DNA of 14,660 nucleotides from Hyphomicrobiales bacterium (lineage in GTDB: Bacteria > Pseudomonadota > Alphaproteobacteria > Rhizobiales > UBA4765). Below are positions 1 through 7,553 of the stretch, piece after piece; position 1 is the first letter of the stretch; every line of letters starts with the position of its first letter. The stretch is from positions 1 through 14,660 of the forward strand of contig JAIYEB010000349.1 in the NCBI GenBank assembly GCA_027487195.1, given 5' to 3'. The translations under genes were made by a program, and so were the position numbers. Under the pieces are notes generated by a model that ran no database searches, was not told the origin of the DNA, and saw only the letters and a list, made by a program, of their open reading frames with translations.

Positions 1-85
1 CAGCCCAACGGTGAGCCTTGAAAACGAAATGGCTGGCCTTCTTGGCAACCTCCGCACGCCACCCAAGACGCCCCCCAATAGCTGA
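1..85 (+). CDS. fliO: Probable FliO C-terminus (partial, 5' end outside window)
   Basis: An open frame enters from the left edge (codons in phase with position 2) and stops with TGA at 83-85. Only 27 residues are visible. They contain a short SLENEMAGLLGNL segment and a Pro/Lys/Thr-rich tail. The stop lies 9 bases before the fliP start, so the two genes are co-directional and probably one transcript. FliO is a small inner-membrane protein that helps assemble the FliP ring of the flagellar export gate, and it commonly sits directly upstream of fliP. The assignment rests on position and on a tail that looks like alphaproteobacterial FliO. Too little is visible to exclude another small flagellar protein. 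Confidence 0.5.
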   Translation, partial: SPTVSLENEMAGLLGNLRTPPKTPPNS

Positions 86-94
86 GACCGCGAA

Positions 95-853
95 ATGACA
101 CCGCGCATGCGCAAAGTGCTTTTGCTGGGGGCTGCGGCATTACTGCCGCCGCTTATCGTCATGCTCGCTGCGCCGGTGGCCGCACAGTCGATCTCGATTG
201 ATATTGGCCAGGGTCAAGGTGTTGCGGAACGCGCAATTCAGCTGATTGCGCTTGTGACGATCCTGTCGCTTGCCCCTTCGATCCTCATCATGGTGACGTG
301 TTTCACACGCATCATCGTCGTCCTGTCATTACTTCGAACCGCCATTGGTGCGGGTACAGCGCCACCCAACAACGTCATGGTCGCGCTCGCGCTGTTTCTG
401 ACGGTCTTCATCATGGCCCCGACCTTCACCGAGGCCTACGATATGGGTGTACGCCCGTTGATGCAGGGATCGATCACGCCTGAGCAGGCCTTTGAACGAG
501 GGTCCAAGCCGTTTCATGCCTTCATGCTGAAACATGCCCGCGAACAGGATGTGCGCCTGTTCCTTGATCTGGCGCGCGAGGCCAGGCCCGAACGCCCCGA
601 GGATCTGTCGCTTCGTGTTCTGGTCCCGGCATTCATGATTTCCGAGTTGAAACGCGCCTTCGAAATCGGGTTTCTTCTGTATCTGCCGTTCCTTGTCATC
701 GATCTGGTCGTTGCATCGGTGCTCATGGCCATGGGCATGATGATGCTGCCGCCGGTTGCGGTATCACTGCCGTTCAAACTGATCTTTTTCGTTCTGGTCG
801 ATGGCTGGAATCTGATCGCAGGATCGTTGGTCCAAAGCTACGGACCTGGATAG
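95..853 (+). CDS. fliP: Flagellar biosynthesis protein FliP (type III export gate)
   Basis: The 252-residue product is full length for FliP. It has an N-terminal signal sequence (residues about 5-30, ending near PVAAQS), as FliP is unusual in having a cleaved signal. Hydrophobic segments follow at about 46-80 (containing the family-typical APSILIMVTCFTRIIVVLS stretch) and about 93-108 (NNVMVALALFLTVFIMAPTF region). A periplasmic loop precedes two C-terminal segments at about 190-245, including the MGMMMLPP motif. FliP forms, with FliQ and FliR, the core of the inner-membrane channel that exports rod, hook and filament subunits. ATG at 95 is kept because it gives the complete signal peptide. 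ATG at 107 is an alternative. The gene follows the fliO end by 9 bases and converges on the large TPR gene, whose stop begins 9 bases downstream. Confidence 0.97.
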   Translation: MTPRMRKVLLLGAAALLPPLIVMLAAPVAAQSISIDIGQGQGVAERAIQLIALVTILSLAPSILIMVTCFTRIIVVLSLLRTAIGAGTAPPNNVMVALALFLTVFIMAPTFTEAYDMGVRPLMQGSITPEQAFERGSKPFHAFMLKHAREQDVRLFLDLAREARPERPEDLSLRVLVPAFMISELKRAFEIGFLLYLPFLVIDLVVASVLMAMGMMMLPPVAVSLPFKLIFFVLVDGWNLIAGSLVQSYGPG

Positions 854-862
854 CGGCCAGGC

Positions 863-3800
863 CTATCCGCTGGTTTGAGCGGTGCCTTGCGCCCGTTGCG
901 CACCAAACCGCTCGCGATAATCGCGCAGGAAGTTCTGCAGCGTATCGACAGTGATCACTTCCCGCATAAGGTTGCGATACTCAACCCCTTGCCCGCCTGT
1001 CGGGCTGGTCAGCACGTTGAACGCGTGGCTTTCGGGCGTATCGGCCATGCGCGAGGCAAACGACGCGCGCAACCGGTCGAGCCCACGCTGATCATTTGCG
1101 AGCGCAAAGGCGACCGCGGCACGCAAGACATCGGTGCGGGCCGGCGTTGACAGCACACCCGAAGCCCCTGCACGCAGCGACAGTGTTTCAAGTGCCCCGG
1201 CTGCCAGTGCCCATGAGCGACCTTCCCAAAGAAGATCAGCCTTGAGACGGCGCGTTGCCTCGCTTTCATCATCACCCAATAGCTCAATGCCGATATCCGG
1301 ACGGCCAAGGGCTGCGAGCGAACGGGCCTCGATCAGCCGCCGCCGGCGCTCGATCTCATTGGGAAGGCGTGCGATCTGTGTCCTGCGGATCGCTGCCAGC
1401 GCCTTTTCAGGATCGCGGTTCAGGAGGTGGATAAAGCCGAGCTGGGCCGCCACATCCGCACGCTGCGCGCCTTCGAGGCGATTATCGACCTGGTGTGCCA
1501 GAAGCTCGATGGCCTGCTCCAGCAGGTCGACCGCGAGCAGCCGGTCGGACAGCGCACGGATCATCTCGTCGCCGCGGCGCCCGGACGGAAGCAGCTCGCG
1601 GAAGTCGTAGAACAACGCGAGCGCCTCTACAGGTGGCAGTTCATCCGCGCCACCTTCAGCGAAAAGTTCAATGTAGCGATCACGGGCCAGATCCTGGGTC
1701 TGTCGAGCGGTCTGGCTCTCTGCGTTGGCGGTCATCGCGCGACGCGCCACGGTGAAGCCGGCTCTATCCTTGTTCTGGCGGAAATAGAGAGTTGCCAGAC
1801 GCAGATAGATCTCGGTTTCAAGGCTATCGCCACGCCAGTCGAAGCTCAATGATTCGAGCAAGCCCGCAGCAACTTCTGGCGTGATGCGCTGAAGGGCCAG
1901 CTGAAGATTTACACGGCGCGCTTTTGCGGTTGCCGAGATTTCAGGGCCCCCATCGACCTCGACGGACTGAAAGCCCGAAATCGCTTCTTCGCTTCGCCCT
2001 TGCAACTCGGCAATACGCGCCGCCAGGAAAGCCATCCGTGCGCGATGCTCCTGCCCCGTGTCGAGCGTGCGAAGTTCCTCGACGAGACTTTGCGCAGTGC
2101 CAATGTCGTTTGCCTCAAGCACGGACACCGCAAGCGCGTTCAGAACGCGGGCCTGAAAGCTTCGTGGGTAGTATCCAAGAACGTCCCGGGCACGATCGAG
2201 ATGGCGCCGTGCCTGCACGAATGATCCCGTGCGTTCAGCGATCAGGCCGCGCCAAAGCGAAATGTCGGGCAGGTCATTGAACTCCGGGAGTGACAGATCG
2301 CGGCTCGCCAACTCAAAGCGACCTGCAAGAACACTCGCAGCGCCTCGCAAAAACCGGAAGATCGGGTCGCCTTCAAATGTTGGTTCTTCCTGACGCACAA
2401 CGAACAGCACGATCGAGGCTTCTGCGCCAAGCCCATGGGCGAGATAAAACCGCGTCAGATCAAGGCGTGCAGCGCGCCGTGCAGCGCCCTCGCTGGATGA
2501 GGCGCGCGACACAAGCGCATCACGGATTTGGATGAAGCGATCAGGCGCGCCGAATTTCCAACCCTCGAAATCGAGAAAACCCGTGCGTGCAACCGCGGCA
2601 TGACCAGGCCCCAGGGCTGCAGCGCGCTGCGCGCCCGAGAAGGACAGCTGCAACCCGGCATCGCGCTCAATGATAACCCCCAGATCGGACGTCGTAGCCC
2701 GGAGATCGTCTCCAAACGCACGAAGAGCGAGCCCCTGAGCGCTGCCGAGGACCGTGAAATCGACATAGGTCTGTTGGCGCAGCATGGCCGCAATGGGAGG
2801 CAGAGATGTCGCAACAATCAGCTCATCACCGACAATCGGATCAAGGATACGATGCAGTTCGGCGACATTGGTCAGGTCGATCGTAACCGAGGTTCGACCA
2901 TCTGCCAGCGAGCGCGGTATGACCTGAAGGCCGCGGGGTGGTGCTGCGATGGTGTCGCCGACGCTGATGACCCAGCCAGTTCCATCAACCTGCGCTGATG
3001 CCAGAAACGGCCCTTCGACCTCAGCGCGAACGATGCTGTAGCCCTGACTTTGGGTGGTCGCCACATTGCGAAAGCGCCGGGGGAAATCGCGTTGCAGAGC
3101 CGAGCCATCCAATCGCCGATTGCTGGAGAAGATCATCCAGAGGGATTGTCCGCGCTGGAAGACAGCGGCAGGCGTCTCGGCCTCAAACCCAAACGAAATG
3201 GCAATCGACCCGTTGTCTTCGCGGGCTTCGACCAAGAGCACGGCCGGATTCGTGTCGCCTGCGCGCGCCACCGTTCCTGTCACGATATCGTCGTCGGAAA
3301 CGGCAGAAGCCGACGCTGCGGTTTGCGTCGGCATCAAGTGAGCTGGAACAAGCAGGGCTGCGTAGCTGCGCGCAAGATCCGGCGGTCGGTCAGGAGGCAA
3401 CGGCAAAACCCTGTCCACCCGACGTTGCGGTGCGGCCTGCTGGGGCACTGGCGGCGCTGGAGCCACGGCTTCTGGCCGTGGAGCGCCACGCATCAGCGTC
3501 GACTGGCCCGGAGATGGACCTTCGCCACGGCGGATGACCCCATCTGACCGGAATTCCGTCGCCGCACGTTCCGGCCCCATAATGTCGACAACGAAGGCGT
3601 TGGCGTCCTCAAAGCTGCGCACGTCGCGCACAGCATCGACATCCAGGACGACGATCAGCCTGTCATCGCCGTCTTCGGTGCGAATGCCATCCAGAAAGCG
3701 CGGCAAGCGTGCGCGGATCGGGCCAAGCTCGACGACGCCGACCCGTTCGAACGAAATGCGCACTTCGCGCGGACCGCGGGAAACGGTTGCGACAACACGC

Positions 3801-4390
3801 TCAGACGAGCGAAACTCTAGACGCGTGAAGGTTGGCGCCTCACCGACGGTCAGGTCTATCGGGCCTCTGACGGCGCGCCGGCGCTGCCTTGCCTCTTCCT
3901 CGCGGCGCAAGCGTTCGGCTTCCTCGGCCCGGCGCTGCATCTCTGCAACAACCTCTGCCGGCAACGCAGGCGCGCTACCAACCCAAGGTTCCGGCAAAAG
4001 GTCCACGAACAGCTGATTGCCGGCTTCCGCCGAGTTGATTCTCACCTTCCGCGACAGAGCGATACGAATGGCGGTTCCGTCGGAGTCCCGCCGCGCGCTC
4101 GAAACATAGTTTCTGAGCTCGCGCATCAATGCATCGACAGAGATGTCGATGGTGCGCTCGAAGCGAATGACAAGCACGCCATTCTGCGCACTCATCTGAT
4201 GCCTGGGGCGCTGTTCAAACGAGAACACGAGGCGTGCGAAGCGGCCATCATCGCGCACATCGACGCGCCCTGCCTCAACCGCCTGCGAATTCGTGATGGT
4301 CTGCGCCGCAGCCAAGCCTGCGGCGAACGCTGGCGCAACCAGCGCCAGACACAGGGCAAGCAGTTTGGAAAGAAGCGGACGGCGGACCAT
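863..4390 (-). CDS. Large exported beta-domain/TPR protein of the flagellar operon, function unknown
   Basis: This is the last gene of the fliL operon, 23 bases after the motE-like gene. The 1175-residue product begins with a signal peptide (1-30, ending GLAAAQ), so it should be periplasmic or outer-membrane associated. Three beta-rich domains of similar flavour follow, at about 38-135, 178-275 and 390-490, each a run of short strands with RLVFSFE/LVIRFE or EVRISFE type sequences that recall AMIN-like folds. Between them are a charged helix (145-173, rich in Arg/Glu) and a Pro/Ala linker (300-340). Residues about 630-1140 are almost all helical with Ala/Leu/Gly spacing typical of degenerate TPR repeats (for example GRFELA, GSFVQARRHL, GRSEEAI, DPEKALAAI, GRPDIGIELL). 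No catalytic motif is visible. The position suggests a motor-associated periplasmic scaffold, possibly analogous to MotC. I cannot name it. Confidence 0.9.
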   Translation of the reverse strand: MVRRPLLSKLLALCLALVAPAFAAGLAAAQTITNSQAVEAGRVDVRDDGRFARLVFSFEQRPRHQMSAQNGVLVIRFERTIDISVDALMRELRNYVSSARRDSDGTAIRIALSRKVRINSAEAGNQLFVDLLPEPWVGSAPALPAEVVAEMQRRAEEAERLRREEEARQRRRAVRGPIDLTVGEAPTFTRLEFRSSERVVATVSRGPREVRISFERVGVVELGPIRARLPRFLDGIRTEDGDDRLIVVLDVDAVRDVRSFEDANAFVVDIMGPERAATEFRSDGVIRRGEGPSPGQSTLMRGAPRPEAVAPAPPVPQQAAPQRRVDRVLPLPPDRPPDLARSYAALLVPAHLMPTQTAASASAVSDDDIVTGTVARAGDTNPAVLLVEAREDNGSIAISFGFEAETPAAVFQRGQSLWMIFSSNRRLDGSALQRDFPRRFRNVATTQSQGYSIVRAEVEGPFLASAQVDGTGWVISVGDTIAAPPRGLQVIPRSLADGRTSVTIDLTNVAELHRILDPIVGDELIVATSLPPIAAMLRQQTYVDFTVLGSAQGLALRAFGDDLRATTSDLGVIIERDAGLQLSFSGAQRAAALGPGHAAVARTGFLDFEGWKFGAPDRFIQIRDALVSRASSSEGAARRAARLDLTRFYLAHGLGAEASIVLFVVRQEEPTFEGDPIFRFLRGAASVLAGRFELASRDLSLPEFNDLPDISLWRGLIAERTGSFVQARRHLDRARDVLGYYPRSFQARVLNALAVSVLEANDIGTAQSLVEELRTLDTGQEHRARMAFLAARIAELQGRSEEAISGFQSVEVDGGPEISATAKARRVNLQLALQRITPEVAAGLLESLSFDWRGDSLETEIYLRLATLYFRQNKDRAGFTVARRAMTANAESQTARQTQDLARDRYIELFAEGGADELPPVEALALFYDFRELLPSGRRGDEMIRALSDRLLAVDLLEQAIELLAHQVDNRLEGAQRADVAAQLGFIHLLNRDPEKALAAIRRTQIARLPNEIERRRRLIEARSLAALGRPDIGIELLGDDESEATRRLKADLLWEGRSWALAAGALETLSLRAGASGVLSTPARTDVLRAAVAFALANDQRGLDRLRASFASRMADTPESHAFNVLTSPTGGQGVEYRNLMREVITVDTLQNFLRDYRERFGAQRAQGTAQTSG

Positions 4391-4413
4391 GAACGAACCC
4401 TAGACGGGCTCGG

Positions 4414-5130
4414 TTAACGTCCGCTTGACGCCCCAGGACGCGGCTGGGCCGCAGCAGGCTCTATGCGGGGAAGCTCGCGTGTTGAGCCATTGGTCTGCGG
4501 CAAGCTTGAACCGCTGGGCTGCCCAAGGCTGCGACGCGCCAATTCTGTTGTCAGGCGCTTTGCCGGATCCGGCTGCATTTCCGCGAGGATATCGGCAACC
4601 TTGGCTGGCCGCATGCGCGTGACGACCTCAAGCAGAATATCCATATCGAGACGGTCAAAGATCCGCCCGGCATCCCTTGGCTTCATGGACTCATACATGA
4701 CCACAAGCCCGCGCATCTGCTGGTTGCGCTGCTCATCGACCTGAGTGTTGGCGGTTGCCGCGCGCTGCTCAAGCCTGCGAAGCTCCTCAACCCGCTGCTC
4801 AAGGCGCGCTTCCGTGGCACGGAGCAGGTTCTCGCGCATATCGAGTTCGCGATCACGCTCATCAAGCTGGCGACGACGATCACCGAGCCGTTCATTGAGT
4901 TGATCTGCCGACGTCCGCGCCTCCGGAACACTGATCACCGGGGCTGCATTGCGATTTGCAGGCGCGCCAGCAGCAGGAGCTGCAGGCGGCGCGGCAGGCG
5001 CTGGAGTGGACGCAAGGGCTGGCGACGTCCACTGAACGTTGTCGAGCCTGAGCGCGAGAAGATCGACAATCTTGAGCCCCAGGACTGCTGAGGTCGCGAA
5101 GATCACGATTGGCAGCAGCCGAAGCTCCAT
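4414..5130 (-). CDS. MotE-like flagellar protein (membrane anchor, coiled coil, MgtE-N-like domain)
   Basis: 238 residues. One N-terminal membrane segment (about 5-27) is followed by a Pro/Ala-rich linker (35-66), a long charged coiled coil (about 75-140, RRRQLDERDRELDMREN region) and a compact helical domain (about 144-200, YESMKPRDAGRIFDRLDMD... to ELARRS). The helical domain matches the MgtE intracellular N-domain-like module of MotE-family proteins. The tail is low-complexity. In Sinorhizobium the MotE protein is described as a periplasmic chaperone for the motility protein MotC. Related proteins occur after fliM in many alphaproteobacteria. With a single N-terminal anchor the rest most likely faces the periplasm. 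It lies 4 bases after the DUF6468 gene and 23 bases before the large TPR gene, which could be its client. The family call is firm, the exact role is inferred. Confidence 0.82.
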   Translation of the reverse strand: MELRLLPIVIFATSAVLGLKIVDLLALRLDNVQWTSPALASTPAPAAPPAAPAAGAPANRNAAPVISVPEARTSADQLNERLGDRRRQLDERDRELDMRENLLRATEARLEQRVEELRRLEQRAATANTQVDEQRNQQMRGLVVMYESMKPRDAGRIFDRLDMDILLEVVTRMRPAKVADILAEMQPDPAKRLTTELARRSLGQPSGSSLPQTNGSTRELPRIEPAAAQPRPGASSGR

Positions 5131-5134
5131 GATC

Positions 5135-5605
5135 CTACCTCACCGTTGTCGAGAAGGCCGAACGGGCAGCGAATGACGCGCCTGTTGGTCGCATGGATGG
5201 ATGGCTTGGTGCCTGGGTCGGACGGGCAGCAGGCGGCGGAGGCGCTGCCGGCTGCGGCTGCAGCAAGGGACGCACAGCCTCGCTCAAGGTCTGGGGCCGG
5301 CGCGGAGCAGTCAGGCGATCCATCGGGTCGACAAGCTTCTGCAGTGACTGTCTCGATTGGTCAGCCTTTGCAAGGGTCTCGCCAAGATCGCGTTCGGCAT
5401 TCTGGATGGTCTGCTTCAACTCGCTGGTGGCGCGATGGGCAAGCTCGGTCGCAGCCACAAGCTCTGCAATGGTGCCGCGCAGACTGGCATCATCAGCCCG
5501 CAGGCGCTTCAGGCGGTTGTTGAGCACGGCGCAGTAGCCGATCGTCAAAGCCAGCAATGCAGCAACAAGCAACTCGACGGCGACAGCGACAAAAGAACCG
5601 CTCAT
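5135..5605 (-). CDS. DUF6468 bitopic protein, candidate flagellar placement factor (PflI-like)
   Basis: 156 residues. A membrane segment at about 5-27 runs into the signature stretch IGYCAVLNNRLKRLRADDASLR. An amphipathic coiled-coil region (about 40-95, TIAELVAATELAHRATSELK...) follows, then a Pro/Ala/Gln-rich C-terminal tail (about 100-156). This is the DUF6468 layout. The start codon overlaps the fliM stop as ATGA, so translation is probably coupled. Gene position directly behind fliM, single membrane pass and a proline-rich tail match what I recall of PflI of Caulobacter crescentus, a protein that marks the pole for flagellum assembly. Equating the two is inference from context and topology. 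The DUF6468 call itself is well supported. Confidence 0.82.
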   Translation of the reverse strand: MSGSFVAVAVELLVAALLALTIGYCAVLNNRLKRLRADDASLRGTIAELVAATELAHRATSELKQTIQNAERDLGETLAKADQSRQSLQKLVDPMDRLTAPRRPQTLSEAVRPLLQPQPAAPPPPAARPTQAPSHPSMRPTGASFAARSAFSTTVR

Positions 5606-6771
5606 GGCACTGGTCTCCGCATCTCTCCGGCTTTTTCGAAAGCCTGCAATGTCATCTTGGGGCGTCGGAATGGCTTGGCTATTCGTACAGCAATGGCATC
5701 AGCAACCTTGCCCATGCGGGCTTCGGTCAGAATCGTATCGCCGATCTTCAGAATGATCGGGTCGTCTGGATCCGCGTCAAGCATCAGCGTGTCGCCGATC
5801 TTCAGTTCACGCAGCTTTCCAAGCGGCATGCGCTTTTCATGCAGCACCGCCGTAACTTCGATTTCGGAGTTCCAGACTTCGGTCGCGAGATGGCTTTCCC
5901 AGATCGCATCGCGGCCAAACTTCTCACCCATGAAGTTCTGCAAAAGCAGATCTCGAATGGGCTCAATCGTCGCGTAGGGCAGAACGATCTCGACCGTCCC
6001 GCCACGATCTTCCATATCGATGCGCAACTGCACGATAATGGCTGCGTTGGCCGGGCGCGAGATGGCAGCAAAACGGGGATTGGTTTCAAGCCGCTCAAGC
6101 GGCATGCGGATCGGCGCGAGCGGAGCAAAGGCCGTCTCCATGTCGAGCAGAATGATCTCGATCATGCGGCGCACGAGAGCGGTTTCGATGGTCGTGTAGG
6201 GGCGCCCCTCGACACGGATCGGCTGGGTGCCGCGACGGCCACCAAGAAGCACATCGATCACGGAGTAGATCAGGTTCGATTCGACCGTCACAACGCCGAA
6301 ATTGTCCCACTCCTCGGCCTTGAACACGGCAAGGATGGCCGGCAGCGGAATGGAATTCAGATAGTCGCCGAACCGCACCGACTTCAAACCATCGAACGAG
6401 ACTTCAACGTTGTCGGACGTGAAGTTGCGCAGCGATGTCGTCATGACGCGCACCAGGCGGTCGAAGACGATCTCGAGCATCGGAAGACGCTCGTAGGACA
6501 CCAGCGCCGAGTTGATGATTGCGCGAATGCCTTTTGAATCGCCGACGCCCGCGTCCTCAAGGTTGAAGCCGAGCAGACTGTCGATTTCATCCTGATTGAG
6601 GACCCGCTCAACCGAGCCAAGCGAAGCGGTCTGCTCCGGCGTCGACGTGTTGGTGTCGACCATCGCAGCCCACTGCGCTGCAATATCGTCCTGGCCAGCA
6701 TCGTCGTTAAGCTCAAGACCCCATTCGGCGGCCAGAGCGTCCTGATCTACATCGTCATCAGGTGCGGCCAT
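5602..6771 (-). CDS. fliM: Flagellar motor switch protein FliM
   Basis: 389 residues, longer than the usual 320-350. The CheY-binding peptide, normally at the extreme N-terminus, is at residues 58-69 (LNQDEIDSLLGF). It is preceded by an acidic extension of about 57 residues that carries two similar motifs, LAAEW (13-17) and IAAQW (30-34). The middle domain (about 78-280) shows the family stretches YERLPMLEIVFDRLVR, FGDYLNSIP and VLLGGRRG. The C-terminal SpoA-type domain spans about 295-360 (VWNSEIEVTAVLHEKRMPLG...). FliM forms the C-ring with FliG and FliN and sets rotation direction when bound by phosphorylated CheY. The start ATG overlaps the fliL stop by one base (TAATG), and the stop overlaps the next gene by four, which marks a tightly coupled operon. 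Confidence 0.97.
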   Translation of the reverse strand: MAAPDDDVDQDALAAEWGLELNDDAGQDDIAAQWAAMVDTNTSTPEQTASLGSVERVLNQDEIDSLLGFNLEDAGVGDSKGIRAIINSALVSYERLPMLEIVFDRLVRVMTTSLRNFTSDNVEVSFDGLKSVRFGDYLNSIPLPAILAVFKAEEWDNFGVVTVESNLIYSVIDVLLGGRRGTQPIRVEGRPYTTIETALVRRMIEIILLDMETAFAPLAPIRMPLERLETNPRFAAISRPANAAIIVQLRIDMEDRGGTVEIVLPYATIEPIRDLLLQNFMGEKFGRDAIWESHLATEVWNSEIEVTAVLHEKRMPLGKLRELKIGDTLMLDADPDDPIILKIGDTILTEARMGKVADAIAVRIAKPFRRPKMTLQAFEKAGEMRRPVP

Positions 6772-7328
6772 TATTGCACCAGCAATTCGCGAAACAGCAC
6801 CGCTTCGACGCGGGCCGGCTGAACAACGAGATTGACGCGACGCCCGAGTTCCTCCCGCAGGCGATGGACGCCCGCAGAGCCTTCAAGATCAGACGTCCTG
6901 AGTTCGCGGAGGAAGGTCTGAAGCGTATCCTGCACCCGTGGCATGACGGGTTGAATGGAAGCCGCAACCGTAGCGTCCGTCAGTTCCAGCGCCATGCGGA
7001 TACGAAGATAGGAAGGACGCGCACCAGTGGCAGACGCATTGGCGCCAGCCGAGAGATTGACGGTCATCTCGGGGATATCAAGAAAATGTGGCAGACGGCG
7101 GACAGGCGGCGCCTGCGCTGCGGCTTCGACGCTTGCCGGCGCGGCTTCCTCAATCTTCTTTGGTGAGAACACCCCAAAGAACCAAAGCCCGCCACCGATA
7201 AGGAGAAGAAGACCGGCAGCACCGCCACCGGCCATCATGATCAGCTTCTTCGAAAAACGAGGTGCTGCCGCCTTGGCATCGCCATCAGCGGGGGCAGCAT
7301 CAGTCTTGGATTTCGGCTTCTTGGCCAT
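6771..7328 (-). CDS. fliL: Flagellar basal body-associated protein FliL
   Basis: 185 residues, normal for FliL. It has a short Lys-rich cytoplasmic N-terminus (1-27), one membrane segment at about 29-52 (Gly/Leu-rich, ending GGGLWFFGVF), a linker, and a periplasmic domain from about 80 to the end (LPHFLDIPEMTVNLS... RIRMALELTD... and a C-terminal FLREL...LGRRVNLVV stretch). FliL surrounds the stator units and stabilises MotAB at the motor. It is the first gene of the leftward operon fliL-fliM-DUF6468-motE-like-TPR. Its promoter should lie in 7329-7510, where a CtrA-like element is seen at 7389-7403. No strong ribosome binding site is visible before the ATG. Confidence 0.95.
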   Translation of the reverse strand: MAKKPKSKTDAAPADGDAKAAAPRFSKKLIMMAGGGAAGLLLLIGGGLWFFGVFSPKKIEEAAPASVEAAAQAPPVRRLPHFLDIPEMTVNLSAGANASATGARPSYLRIRMALELTDATVAASIQPVMPRVQDTLQTFLRELRTSDLEGSAGVHRLREELGRRVNLVVQPARVEAVLFRELLVQ

Positions 7329-7388
7329 GATCTCGCAGGTCGCGGAGGGTGAGAAGAATCCGCAAGCCCTAGTGATCGTCCGGATTAG

Positions 7389-7403
7389 TTAACGACTGGT
7401 TAC
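7389..7403 (-). promoter_or_regulatory. Candidate CtrA box for fliL operon
   Basis: On the plus strand this reads TTAA-cgactgg-TTAC, and on the minus strand GTAA-N7-TTAAC. The CtrA consensus is TTAA-N7-TTAA(C), so one base differs. It lies 61-75 bases upstream of the fliL ATG. In Caulobacter the early flagellar operons are CtrA dependent, which fits. The motif is short, so a chance match is possible. Confidence 0.45.
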
Positions 7404-7419
7404 CAAGGGTCTTTTCGGT

Positions 7420-7434
7420 CGGCAGATTTTGCCG
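7420..7434. promoter_or_regulatory. Palindrome CGGCA-N5-TGCCG, candidate enhancer (FlbD/ftr-like) site
   Basis: A perfect inverted repeat with 5-base arms and the spacer GATTT. Its centre is 84 bases upstream of the GG of the sigma-54 promoter before flgF, a usual enhancer distance. A further half site CGGCA is at 7449-7453. The same palindrome occurs before flgI (13664-13678). The CGGCA core resembles, as far as I recall, the ftr elements bound by FlbD in Caulobacter. The binding protein is inferred. Confidence 0.55.
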
Positions 7435-7479
7435 GGCAGTTGTGTTCGCGGCAATAAGCGCACATCGCATCAAAGCACT

Positions 7480-7492
7480 TAAGTTATTGATT
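7480..7492 (-). promoter_or_regulatory. IHF-binding site, perfect consensus match
   Basis: TAAGTTATTGATT on the plus strand is, on the minus strand, AATCAATAACTTA, which fits WATCAANNNNTTR at every fixed position. It sits in an AT-rich tract (about 7478-7506) between the palindrome and the -24 element, where IHF bends DNA to bring an activator to sigma-54 polymerase. Confidence 0.6.
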
Positions 7493-7509
7493 TATATAAT
7501 TTTCCATTG

Positions 7510-7525
7510 TGGCACAGGCCTTGCG
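7510..7525 (+). promoter_or_regulatory. Sigma-54 promoter of the flgFGAH operon
   Basis: TGGCAC at 7510-7515 and TTGC at 7521-7524 give GG-N10-GC with exact -24/-12 spacing and an almost complete match to TGGCAC-N5-TTGC. Transcription would begin near 7536, leaving a short leader to the flgF ATG at 7564. The late rod and ring genes behind it are sigma-54 dependent in Caulobacter, which fits. Confidence 0.85.
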
Positions 7526-7553
7526 ACAGACATGGCACGACGATCAGCCTCCT

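Noticed and set aside
848..871. Small inverted repeats (GGATAG/CTATCC, AGCGG/CCGCT) spanning the fliP and TPR-gene stops
   Set aside because: Short, mutually exclusive stems without a T-run on either strand. Not enough for a bidirectional terminator.
1134..4016. Long plus-strand open frames opposite the 1175-residue gene (for example 1134-1610, 2998-3537, 3534-4016)
   Set aside because: Their products are Arg/Ser-rich low-complexity sequences typical of GC-rich antisense frames, with no recognisable family or ribosome site.
5557..6537. A 326-codon plus-strand frame opposite fliM
   Set aside because: It mirrors a certain fliM gene, is His/Asp/Arg-rich, and has no credible start signal or family.
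7533..7548. A second TGGCACG close behind the flgF sigma-54 promoter
   Set aside because: GG and GC are separated by 11 bases, not 10, and it lies within the expected leader. Treated as chance.
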